A DNA stretch of 64,000 bases from Methylobacterium phyllostachyos (lineage in GTDB: Bacteria; Pseudomonadota; Alphaproteobacteria; Rhizobiales; Beijerinckiaceae): assembly GCF_900103445.1 (NCBI RefSeq), contig NZ_FNHS01000006.1, forward strand, positions 62,001-126,000. The letters are read 5' to 3'. The notes beneath the pieces were generated by a model. The model did no database searches, was not told the origin of the DNA, and saw nothing but the letters and a program-made list of their open reading frames with translations. Shown in pieces: positions 56,878 to 64,000 of the stretch (the first letter of the stretch is position 1; every line of letters begins with the position of its first letter). A program made the translations under genes and the position numbers.

Positions 56878-58053
56878 ATGGACGAGACCGGCCCGAACCA
56901 CCCGACCCGCGATGCGGGTTTCGGCGTCTACCTGCACTGGCCCTTCTGCGCGGCGAAGTGCCCGTATTGCGACTTCAACAGCCACGTCCGCCATGGTGGC
57001 GTGGACGAGCCGCGCTTCCTGGCCGCTTTCCGGGCCGAGATCGATCACGTCGCGGCGCGGACACCCGGCCGCACCGTCACCAGTATCTTCCTCGGGGGCG
57101 GCACGCCCTCGCTGATGCAGCCCGCCACGGTGGCCGGGCTCCTCGACGCCGTGGCGGCGCGCTGGCCGGTGGCGCCGGACGCGGAGATCACCCTGGAGGC
57201 CAACCCGTCGAGCGTCGAGGCTTCCCGCTTCCGCGACTATCGCACGGCGGGGGTCAACCGGGTCTCGCTGGGCGTGCAGGCGCTCGACGACGCATCGCTG
57301 CGCGTGCTCGGCCGTCTCCACGACGTGGCGCAGGCGCTCGACGCGATCCGCGTCGCGCAGGCCACCTTCGCGCGGACCTCCTTCGATCTGATCTACGCGC
57401 GGCCCGGCCAGACTCCCGTGCAGTGGCGGGGGGAACTCGGCGCAGCCCTAGATCTCGCGGGCGAGCACCTGTCCCTCTATCAGTTGACCATCGAGCCCGG
57501 TACGCCGTTCCACGGCCTTGCCCACGCGGGCAAGCTCGTGATCCCCGACGACGATGTGGGCCGAGCCCTTTACGACGTGACGCAGGAACTCTGCACAGGA
57601 GCCGGCCTGCCGCCCTACGAGATTTCCAATCACGCGCGCCCCGGCGCAGAGTCGCGCCACAACCTGCTCTACTGGCGTTACGGCGAGTATGCCGGGATCG
57701 GGCCCGGTGCGCATGGGCGGCTCGTGACGACAACTGAGCGGATCGGCACCGTGACGGAGCGTGGACCCGAGGCATGGCTCACCCGGGTCGAGCGCGATGG
57801 CCATGGCATCACGGAGATCGAGTCCCTCGCGCCCGCCGATCAGGCCGACGAGTTCCTCGTGATGGGGCTGCGGCTGCGCGAAGGGATCGATCCGACCCGT
57901 TATGCCGCGCTGAAGGGCCGGCCGCTGAACGGCAACCGGATCGGCATGCTGATCGGCGACGGCCTGCTGGAGCGGCGCGGCGACGGCCGCATCGCCGCGA
58001 CGGCGCGCGGCGCGCCGGTCCTCAACGCGATCGTCGCCGAACTCGCCGCCTGA
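56878..58053 (+). CDS. hemW: Radical SAM heme chaperone HemW
   Basis: A 391-residue radical SAM protein of the HemW family. The cluster motif is Cys24-xxx-Cys28-xx-Cys31 (WPFCAAKCPYCDF), followed by FLGGGTPSLMQPATVAGLLD, GVNRVSLGVQALDDASLRVL and FDLIYARPGQT. HemW proteins bind heme and lack the extra Cys of true coproporphyrinogen dehydrogenases. It follows rdgB by 38 bases; its TGA directly abuts the stop of the convergent gene. Confidence 0.95.
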   Translation: MDETGPNHPTRDAGFGVYLHWPFCAAKCPYCDFNSHVRHGGVDEPRFLAAFRAEIDHVAARTPGRTVTSIFLGGGTPSLMQPATVAGLLDAVAARWPVAPDAEITLEANPSSVEASRFRDYRTAGVNRVSLGVQALDDASLRVLGRLHDVAQALDAIRVAQATFARTSFDLIYARPGQTPVQWRGELGAALDLAGEHLSLYQLTIEPGTPFHGLAHAGKLVIPDDDVGRALYDVTQELCTGAGLPPYEISNHARPGAESRHNLLYWRYGEYAGIGPGAHGRLVTTTERIGTVTERGPEAWLTRVERDGHGITEIESLAPADQADEFLVMGLRLREGIDPTRYAALKGRPLNGNRIGMLIGDGLLERRGDGRIAATARGAPVLNAIVAELAA

Positions 58054-59307
58054 TCAGATCCCCGGCTTGCCCAGCACGCGCGGGGCCGGGCTTACGACGG
58101 TCGCGGCGTTGTTGCGGATCTCAAAGACCGCCAGCGACCGCTCGCTCTGCCCGTCCGGGCGGAAGCGAAAGGTCCCATCGACGCCGGCGAAGCCCGCCGG
58201 GTTGGTCAGTGTGGGCTCGGCGAAGCGCTGTGAGCCGTACTGGCGCGCCAGGGCCGCGGCCAGCATCACCGCGTCGTAGGCGAGGGAGGCGACCCGCGGC
58301 GGCACCGCGCCGAAACGCGCTTGGTAGCGTCCGCTGAAGCTCGAGAAGCCGCCGCGGTCGGGCGCGGCGAAGCGGCCGCCCTGGAGCGCGGGCAGGGCGA
58401 AGAGCGAGGGCTCGTTCCACAAGGCCGTCCCGATCGGCCGGACGCGAGCCGGCGAAAAGCCGGTCTTCGTCAGTGCCGCCGCGACGGCCGGCAGTGCTTC
58501 GGCGGTTTCTGGGATGAACAGCGCGTCGGCCGTCGCGCCCGGGCCGTTGACGACGCGCGCCAGCCGCTCGACCGCCGGACCCGGATTGCCCGCCGGGTAC
58601 CGCTCGACCGCTGCCACGCGGGCGCCCCGGCGTGCCACGGTCTCGCGGAAAGCTGCCTCGACGGCATTGCCGTAGGCGGTCTCGGGAATCAGGGCTGCGA
58701 AGGAGCGCTTGCCACCCACTACCGAGTCCTCGACCGCCCGGTCCACCTCCGGCTGCGGCAGGAAGCTCAGCAGATAGACGTTCGGAGCCGCCACGGTCGC
58801 GTCGGTGGAGAAGCCGATGACCGGCTTGCCCGCCGCCTTGGCCACGCTGGCAGCGGCCTGGACGCTGCCGGCGAAGACAGGCCCGAGGATGATCTCGGCG
58901 CCCTTGCGTACAGCTTCCTGGGCCGCCTCCCGGGCGCCGTCCGGACTGCCGTGGTCATCTTCGACCACTATCGTGAGATCCAGCTGCTGTGACTCGTCGA
59001 AGGCGAGTTGCGCGGCGTTGCGCATCGCCGTCCCCACGGCTGCGCCCTGTCCGGTCAGCGGCAACACCAGAGCGACCTTCACCGATCCGGAACCGATCCG
59101 CTGGTTGGACGCCGCCATGGGCGTCGAAGGCGCCAAGCTCGGGGCGTCGCGCGGGACATCCGTAGGGGGTGCGATCGCGGCCCGGGGCGACGGCCCCCGC
59201 CGGGCAACGTCGCCGCCGATGCAGCCGCCCAACGACAGGAGGGCGGAACAGAGGACGGCACTCAGGGCAGTGACGCGCCCGACCGGCGCGCCGGTCGGGC
59301 GCGCCAT
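58054..59307 (-). CDS. Penicillin-binding protein activator (LpoA-like lipoprotein)
   Basis: A 417-residue lipoprotein with lipobox LLSLGGC (Cys near residue 29). A type I periplasmic-binding-protein fold follows: VKVALVLPLTGQGAAVGTAM, FDESQQLDLTIVVEDDHGSP, EIILGPVFAGSVQAAASVAK, GFSTDATVAAPNVYLLSFLP and PRVASLAYDAVMLAAALARQ. Such proteins at this locus are annotated as PBP activators on fold similarity to E. coli LpoA; direct proof in alphaproteobacteria is limited. GGAG precedes ATG 59307 by 8 bases. Divergent from rsmI, the usual arrangement. Confidence 0.88.
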   Translation of the reverse strand: MARPTGAPVGRVTALSAVLCSALLSLGGCIGGDVARRGPSPRAAIAPPTDVPRDAPSLAPSTPMAASNQRIGSGSVKVALVLPLTGQGAAVGTAMRNAAQLAFDESQQLDLTIVVEDDHGSPDGAREAAQEAVRKGAEIILGPVFAGSVQAAASVAKAAGKPVIGFSTDATVAAPNVYLLSFLPQPEVDRAVEDSVVGGKRSFAALIPETAYGNAVEAAFRETVARRGARVAAVERYPAGNPGPAVERLARVVNGPGATADALFIPETAEALPAVAAALTKTGFSPARVRPIGTALWNEPSLFALPALQGGRFAAPDRGGFSSFSGRYQARFGAVPPRVASLAYDAVMLAAALARQYGSQRFAEPTLTNPAGFAGVDGTFRFRPDGQSERSLAVFEIRNNAATVVSPAPRVLGKPGI

Positions 59308-59442
59308 GACGCGGTCTCCTTCGGGCTGGCCCCAGCAGCGTGATAGCGCGGTCAGAAAATGTAAACGCAGGGATCGGCACTTGCCCCCCGCGGCAAGGCT
59401 TCGGCGCGACGAGAGCCGGCCAGTGTGGCAAGATCGTCAACG

Positions 59443-60399
59443 ATGACCCGCCGATTCGACGCCCCGACGACCCCCTCGCCGCGCAAGCCCGCCGGGGAGC
59501 GCCCACGGACCGCAACCTTCACGGCGTTCGGGCTCGCGAGCGAGGCCGAACCGCTCGCACCCGGCCTCCACATCGTGGCGACACCGATTGGCAACCTGCG
59601 CGACATCACGATCCGCGCCCTGGCGACGTTGGCCGCGGCGGATGCGGTGCTCGCGGAGGATACGCGGGTGACCCGGACCCTTCTCGCGCATTACGGGATC
59701 ACGACGCCGCTCCTTGCCTACCACGAGCATTCCAACGACGCGGTCCGTGAGCGGATGGTCGGCCGATTGCGCGCTGGCGAGGCGCTGGCCCTGGTGTCGG
59801 ATGCGGGTACCCCCCTGGTGTCGGACCCGGGCTACAAGTTGGTGCAGTCCGCGATCGAGGCCGGCATCCCGATCACGCCCGTCCCCGGTCCCTCGGCCGT
59901 GATGACCGCTCTGGTGGCGGCGGGCCTGCCCACGGACCGCTTCTTCTTCGAGGGCTTCCTGCCGCAGAAGGCGGGTGCAAGGCGCAACCGCCTCGAAGCT
60001 CTGGTTCAGGTCGCGGGCACACAGGTGTTGTTCGAGTCGCCGCACCGGCTTCCGGAGATGCTGGCCGACGCGGCCGCCATTCTCGGCGCCGATCGCCCTG
60101 CGGCGGTGACCCGTGAACTCACGAAGCTGTACGAGACCATCCGCCGCGACACGCTGGGCGCCCTGAGCGCGCGGTTCGCCGAGGACGGCCCGCCGAAGGG
60201 TGAGATCGTGGTCATCATCGGCGCGGCCCCGGTGCAGGAGCGAACCGTCGAGGGCGATGCCGCCCTCGACGCACTGCTCAAGACGGCGATGGAACGTCAC
60301 TCGATCAAGGACGCCGCGAGCCTCGTGGCCGACGAGACAGGTCAGCCGCGGCGTCTGGTCTACACGCGGGCGCTCGCCCTGGCGCGGAGCGAGGGATGA
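59443..60399 (+). CDS. rsmI: 16S rRNA (cytidine1402-2'-O)-methyltransferase
   Basis: A 318-residue SAM-dependent tetrapyrrole-methylase-fold enzyme: GLHIVATPIGNLRDITIRAL, VLAEDTRVTRTLLAHYGITT, ALALVSDAGTPLVSDPGYKL, ITPVPGPSAVMTALVAAGLP and FFEGFLPQKAGARRNRLEAL are the RsmI signatures. It methylates C1402 of 16S rRNA. An N-terminal basic extension of about 40 residues precedes the domain. ATG 59443 was chosen over a GTG six codons earlier. yraN overlaps the stop by 4 bases (ATGA). Confidence 0.95.
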   Translation: MTRRFDAPTTPSPRKPAGERPRTATFTAFGLASEAEPLAPGLHIVATPIGNLRDITIRALATLAAADAVLAEDTRVTRTLLAHYGITTPLLAYHEHSNDAVRERMVGRLRAGEALALVSDAGTPLVSDPGYKLVQSAIEAGIPITPVPGPSAVMTALVAAGLPTDRFFFEGFLPQKAGARRNRLEALVQVAGTQVLFESPHRLPEMLADAAAILGADRPAAVTRELTKLYETIRRDTLGALSARFAEDGPPKGEIVVIIGAAPVQERTVEGDAALDALLKTAMERHSIKDAASLVADETGQPRRLVYTRALALARSEG

Positions 60400-60785
60400 C
60401 CGGCATTCGGCCCGCCCGGACCGAACAGCGCCGGGCCGCCTATCGGCGCGGCTATCGCGCCGAATGGCTGGCTCTGGTGGCGCTGATGTTCAAGGGCTAC
60501 TGGCCGGTCGGCCGGCGCGTCAGCCTCGCCGGGGGCGAGATCGATTTGGTGGTCCAGCGCTGGAACACCATTGCGTTCGTGGAGGTGAAGGCGCGTCCCC
60601 GGCGCGATGATGCCCGGGAGGCGATCGATGCCGCCAAGCGGCGGCGCTTCTCACGGGCAGTCAGATCCTGGATCGGCCGCAACGCCTGGAGCGCCGGCAT
60701 GACCTATCGGGCGGACGCCGTGTTTATTGGGGCGCGCGGCTGGCCCGCGCATGTCGTCGATGCGTTCCCGATCGAGGGCCTGTGA
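60396..60785 (+). CDS. yraN: YraN family (UPF0102) endonuclease-like protein
   Basis: A 129-residue protein with the YraN/UPF0102 restriction-endonuclease-like core: GYRAEWLALVALMFKGYWPV, SLAGGEIDLVVQRWNTIAFV with the E-x-D pair, and VEVKARPRRDD with the E-x-K motif. It is coupled to rsmI by an ATGA overlap. The function of the family is unclear, possibly Holliday-junction or DNA processing. Confidence 0.92.
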   Translation: MTGIRPARTEQRRAAYRRGYRAEWLALVALMFKGYWPVGRRVSLAGGEIDLVVQRWNTIAFVEVKARPRRDDAREAIDAAKRRRFSRAVRSWIGRNAWSAGMTYRADAVFIGARGWPAHVVDAFPIEGL

Positions 60786-60795
60786 CGCGACCACC

Positions 60796-60815
60796 GCCCG
60801 GCTCCGATGCCGGGC
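60796..60815. terminator. Bidirectional terminator hairpin
   Basis: A perfect 7-bp repeat GCCCGGC / GCCGGGC with a 6-base loop lies between the convergent yraN and response-regulator genes. Confidence 0.55.
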
Positions 60816-60824
60816 GCAGCCGGG

Positions 60825-61214
60825 TCAGGCGCGCGCGGCGCGGATCGCGCCGATCAACGTCCGCTTCAACTCGGCCTGGCTGAACGGCTTCTGCACCACC
60901 GGCCGGTCGCGGAATGGCTCGCGGATGCCGGCCCCGCCGTAGCCGGTGGAGAAGACCAGCGGCAGATCGCGCTTCGCGATGGCCTCGGCCACCGGGTAGA
61001 TCGGTTCTCCCGCCACGTTCACGTCGAGGATCGCGACCTCGAACGTCTCCTGAGCCGCCATCTCGAGGGCGGAAGACAGACGAGCCGCCGGTCCGACGAC
61101 GGCACAGCCGAAGTCGAGCAGCATGTCCTCAAGCAGCATCGAGATCGCGGCCTCATCCTCGACGACGAGCACGCGGACGCCGTTCAGGACGTCATCGTTG
61201 GGGTCAGCAATCAC
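60825..61214 (-). CDS. Single-domain response regulator (FAT GUY-like)
   Basis: A 129-residue stand-alone receiver: VLVVEDEAAISMLLEDMLLD (acidic pair at 19-21), phospho-acceptor Asp64 in AILDVNVAGE, LVFSTGYGGAGI, and QKPF at the conserved Lys. The FSTGYG stretch resembles the FAT GUY motif class of alphaproteobacterial single-domain regulators that act in HWE/HisKA2 kinase networks. No output domain. The start is GTG 61214; an upstream extension is open but unlikely. No kinase adjoins it. Confidence 0.85.
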   Translation of the reverse strand: MIADPNDDVLNGVRVLVVEDEAAISMLLEDMLLDFGCAVVGPAARLSSALEMAAQETFEVAILDVNVAGEPIYPVAEAIAKRDLPLVFSTGYGGAGIREPFRDRPVVQKPFSQAELKRTLIGAIRAARA

Positions 61215-61468
61215 GCCGGGCCGTCTTCCCTTCGAGTGCCCCCGAACCGGGGACCTAACCGTCCGATAATCGATGCTCGGAAACCGTTTACTCGGCACAC
61301 CAGAACGCCGGGTGCGGCTACGAAGAACGGTTCACGAGGCAGCCTTTGGCGTCGCCCGGAACGGGCAATGTGTCAAGCGTTCGCCAGCCGTTCCAGCACC
61401 GGCACGGAGCGGAATGTTAACGGATGAAACATTTTCGTCGGGTGACGGCTCGACCGCCGAACACGGTT

Positions 61469-62578
61469 TCAGTCGTCCTTGAAGCTGACTTTGGCGCCGC
61501 GCGCCACGTGGGCTGCGAGGTCGCGAGCGTTCCAGTTGGTCAGACGGATGCAGCCGTGCGATTCGGTTTTCCCAACTTTCTCGGGCTCAGGAGTTCCGTG
61601 AATGCCGTAGCTTGGGATCGCGAGATCAATCCAGACTAGTCCGACCGGGTTGTTCGGCCCAGCCTGGATGGTGAACTTGTGCTTGGTCTTCACGCCTTTA
61701 AACGCGTATTTCGGGTTGTAGGTATAATCCGGGTCGAACGCGACACCCTTGACCTTCGTGTCGCCGCTCGGTGCCGGCTTTTCCGTACTGCCGATCGAGG
61801 CGGGGTAATAGGCCAACAGCTTCCCATCGGCCCCGAACGCTCGGACATCCCGGCTGGTCTTGTCGACCTCGATGCGCTCGACCTTGGGATCGTAGGGCAA
61901 GTCCTTCGCCTTCGGCTTGTCGGTCCCCATGGGATCCACGGCCGCGACCGTGATGCTGGTGCCGGCCTTATCGAGAGGCTTGTCGGGGTTGAGCGCGGTG
62001 ACGAGGGCGCGGCTCATGTGGAAGCGTTCGGCCAGCATCTCACGCGGATTGGTGTAGTCCATCGCCTTCAGGTCGGCCTGCTGTTCCATCTTCGGCGGGA
62101 TCTTGTCGACGTAGGGTCCCGCGGTGTCGGCATCGGTGATCGTGTAATCCGTCACCGCCGGCTTATCGCTCGTCGCCTGAAGCTTGTCCCAGACCTCCGG
62201 CGTCAGCGTTTGAGTGGCCGGGAGCCCCTGCGCCACCGCAAAGGCGGACAGCGCACGCTTGTAGTTCTCGCCCAATAGGCCGTCGATCGCACCGGGGTAG
62301 AAGTGAGCGCGGTCCAGCAGGATCTGAGCCTTGACGATCAACGGATCGGGCTTCTCATCGCCCTTGCCGGCTTCGCGCTTCCGATCGCCGTCCGTCTTCT
62401 TCGACGTGTCTTGCCCCTGCGATGACAGGGACGCCCCATTGACGACCTCGGCCGTCAGGGCAGGTGGTTGAGCCTCGTGCTCGGCCGCCTTCGGACCCGG
62501 ACGGGCCGCGGCCACCTGTGCGGCGAGGCAACTCGCCAGGAGAGCCGCGTAAACCGGCCGCAGGGGTCTCGCGCTCAT
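61469..62578 (-). CDS. L,D-transpeptidase
   Basis: A 369-residue exported cell-wall enzyme. The signal peptide (VYAALLASCLAAQVAAARP) precedes a Lys/Asp-rich linker, a peptidoglycan-binding-like domain (LLDRAHFYPGAIDGLLGENY) and a YkuD catalytic domain: NNPVGLVWIDLAIPSYGIHG, then SHGCIRLTNWNARDLA with nucleophile Cys343. It forms 3-3 cross-links or attaches proteins to peptidoglycan. ATG 62578 was chosen. It lies 74 bases downstream of the extensin-like gene on the same strand. Confidence 0.93.
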   Translation of the reverse strand: MSARPLRPVYAALLASCLAAQVAAARPGPKAAEHEAQPPALTAEVVNGASLSSQGQDTSKKTDGDRKREAGKGDEKPDPLIVKAQILLDRAHFYPGAIDGLLGENYKRALSAFAVAQGLPATQTLTPEVWDKLQATSDKPAVTDYTITDADTAGPYVDKIPPKMEQQADLKAMDYTNPREMLAERFHMSRALVTALNPDKPLDKAGTSITVAAVDPMGTDKPKAKDLPYDPKVERIEVDKTSRDVRAFGADGKLLAYYPASIGSTEKPAPSGDTKVKGVAFDPDYTYNPKYAFKGVKTKHKFTIQAGPNNPVGLVWIDLAIPSYGIHGTPEPEKVGKTESHGCIRLTNWNARDLAAHVARGAKVSFKDD

Positions 62579-62652
62579 CGCCGTCGTCGTCTCCGGAAGC
62601 GGGGGCGCTTCGCACCCACAAAGCCCATGCGCCCAGGAACGTTCCACGGGCG

Positions 62653-63570
62653 CTACTCACAGAGGCGATGACCGGCCGTGCGCTCACGTTCGTCGAGGTG
62701 GAAGTGGTTGGCGTGGGCGGCGTTCGTGCCCGGCCCCAGGACCGTGCGGAAGAAGCCGCAAGCCTTGCCGCGGACAGCATTGAGGAAGTCGGCTTCGTCG
62801 GAGCCCTCTGGCATCGCCTTCACCGGTATGGTGGCGTGGCCCGAGAACGAGAAGCCCATTACATCGACGGCGTTCGCAAAGGCGTGCTCGCTCAATTTGG
62901 CATCGACGTCATGGTTCTGACCGCGGCACACGTATGTACCGCCGAGTTCGAGACCCGTCAGGCCGTGCTTGAGCACCCGTTCGGCCTCGGTCTGAACCTC
63001 CGTCACCCAGCGCGCCAGCGCCTCCGCCGTTCGGCAGGTGAGTGTCGCCCCCTGCGGTAGCCCGACGCCGTCGGCGAGCTTGGTGACCTTGAGCGGCAAG
63101 GGCGCCGTACATTGGCCCTCCGCGATCGGCGGCAGCGGCTCGAAATCGACCCCGAGCCGCTTGAGGCGGGTCCGACAGGCGGTGTCGTCCGGAGGCGTAA
63201 CCTTGAGGGAGAGCGCGGCGTCGCCGGAGAGTTCCGGCGGTCGCCCCGGCGGCGTGGGCGGCGGCACCGGGATCTCGGGTTTGCCAGGCTCGGCGGCCTT
63301 CTCGGCGGCGGGTGCTTCCTTAGGCGCAGGTGAGGTTGGCGTGAGCTCCGCCGGTCGGGCCGGTGGCGTCGGAGGTGGTGTTGCCGGCTCGGACGGCGGC
63401 TTCAACGTGTCGGGTCGCTCCGGCGGCAGGGGTGGGGGGACGGGAACACTGGTTGCCGGGGTCTCGGCCGCCTGACCCGGCGCGACGGGGATTGCCGCGA
63501 GAACCAGGGTGAGGGCACCGTACGCCAGGGCTGGCATCGGGCGGCGGATCTGCAAAGGACGTCCCGGCAT
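62653..63570 (-). CDS. Extensin-like C-terminal domain protein
   Basis: A 305-residue secreted protein. The N-terminal signal (ALAYGALTLVLAAIPVAPGQ) precedes a Pro-rich low-complexity stretch (PPPLPPERPDTLKPPSEPAT) and an extensin-like C-terminal domain: GATLTCRTAEALARWVTEVQ, SEHAFANAVDVMGFSFSGH and NAAHANHFHLDERER. The His/Asp pattern resembles LAS-type D-Ala-D-Ala peptidases, so a peptidoglycan role is likely. ATG 63570 has GAGG 4 bases upstream. Paired with the downstream L,D-transpeptidase. Confidence 0.88.
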   Translation of the reverse strand: MPGRPLQIRRPMPALAYGALTLVLAAIPVAPGQAAETPATSVPVPPPLPPERPDTLKPPSEPATPPPTPPARPAELTPTSPAPKEAPAAEKAAEPGKPEIPVPPPTPPGRPPELSGDAALSLKVTPPDDTACRTRLKRLGVDFEPLPPIAEGQCTAPLPLKVTKLADGVGLPQGATLTCRTAEALARWVTEVQTEAERVLKHGLTGLELGGTYVCRGQNHDVDAKLSEHAFANAVDVMGFSFSGHATIPVKAMPEGSDEADFLNAVRGKACGFFRTVLGPGTNAAHANHFHLDERERTAGHRLCE

Positions 63571-63730
63571 AGGGCCTCGAAGCGTGGGCGTTGGTTCACA
63601 CAAACGAGCGAGCGGCCATTCGGATCGCCACCGCGGTTGACGGATGCCGCGAACCGGACACTCTCTGCGCAAGCGCGGACACCGTCGCCGAGCCGACGCG
63701 TCACCGCCGAGATGGATTTTTGAGGACCGA

Positions 63731-64000
63731 ATGCCGGACGCAGCTGAAGCCGGGCTCCCGAGCCTGCCGCAGGACAACTCCTTCCGCGAGGCGCGCTGGA
63801 GCACGCCCTTCGGCATCCCGCCCTTCGAGCAGATTGCGCCGGAGCATTATCAGCCAGCCTTCGAGGCGGCGCTCGCCGCCCATGCCACCGAGATCGATGC
63901 GATCGCAGCCGAAACGGCGCCCGCAACCTTCGCCAACACGGTGGCGGCCATGGAGCGGGCGGGGCAAGCCCTCGAACGGGTCGCTGGCGTGTTCTACAAC
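63731..64000 (+). CDS. M3 family peptidase (dipeptidyl carboxypeptidase-like), partial
   Basis: The frame opens at ATG 63731, with GAGG 5 bases upstream, and runs off the window end after 90 codons. The N-terminus (NPL-type: WSTPFGIPPFEQIAPEHYQP, AFEAALAAHATEIDAIAAET, FANTVAAMERAGQALERVAG) matches the helical start of M3 oligopeptidases such as Dcp/OpdA. The HEXXH zinc motif would lie beyond the window. It is divergent from the extensin-like gene. Confidence 0.85.
   Translation, partial: MPDAAEAGLPSLPQDNSFREARWSTPFGIPPFEQIAPEHYQPAFEAALAAHATEIDAIAAETAPATFANTVAAMERAGQALERVAGVFYN

Overview
The window is GC-rich, almost fully coding alphaproteobacterial chromosome. The gene set points to Hyphomicrobiales, most likely Methylobacterium or a close relative. 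The pointers are GapR, the order hrcA / rph-rdgB-hemW / PBP activator / rsmI-yraN, ftsE-ftsX-ydcF, osmoregulated periplasmic glucan genes opgG-opgH, a Cys-type PHB depolymerase, EtfBA with a PduO-type adenosyltransferase, a TIGR02302 protein and a DUF1236 protein. I see no phage, insertion sequence or CRISPR array. Genus assignment is inference; all family calls were made by reading motifs, without database searches.

Layout. 1-2 kb: a truncated DUF2946-like gene, then divergent tRNA-Gln and tRNA-Ser sharing a symmetric promoter region. 2.2-6.8 kb: flagellin, two glycosyltransferases and an ATP-grasp protein. 6.9-14 kb: tex, a 52-residue membrane protein and the overlapping pair opgG-opgH. 14-19 kb: hpf, ptsN, a small secreted protein, ydcF-ftsX-ftsE and a zinc-ribbon membrane protein. 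19.3-26.6 kb: two AT-rich intergenic stretches around regulators (AraC, TetR), a glycosyltransferase, a thioredoxin-fold protein and a chemoreceptor. 26.6-32 kb: upp, then a leftward four-gene kaiC-kaiB-kaiB-hybrid histidine kinase operon. 32-44 kb: a substrate-binding protein, a quinone oxidoreductase, then a leftward run linked to C4/acyl-CoA metabolism (hbd, etfA, etfB, pduO, pagL-like, HIG1-like, TIGR02302, phaZ). 44-49.5 kb: small hypotheticals, maf-yacG, tRNA-Phe with a clear promoter, a PAS protein, a Crp/Fnr regulator, purC and gapR. 49.5-64 kb: an MHS-type transporter, a glycine-rich DUF1236 protein, a dCache chemoreceptor, hrcA, rph-rdgB-hemW, a PBP-activator lipoprotein, rsmI-yraN, a single-domain response regulator, an L,D-transpeptidase, an extensin-like protein and the start of an M3 peptidase.

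The most notable system is the kai operon (27274-31365). A double-domain KaiC has a Ser-Ser pair at the autophosphorylation position and an added C-terminal coiled coil. It is followed, almost without gaps, by a canonical KaiB, a divergent KaiB and a PAS-histidine kinase-receiver protein. The divergent kaiB overlaps the kinase gene by 4 bases, which suggests a SasA-like kinase whose KaiB-like sensor is a separate protein. There is no kaiA nearby. Other points are inverted-repeat -35 boxes between divergent tRNA genes, a PagL-like protein lacking the expected catalytic Glu, twin CTGGATCCAG palindromes upstream of a chemoreceptor, and paired inverted repeats upstream of a Crp/Fnr gene.
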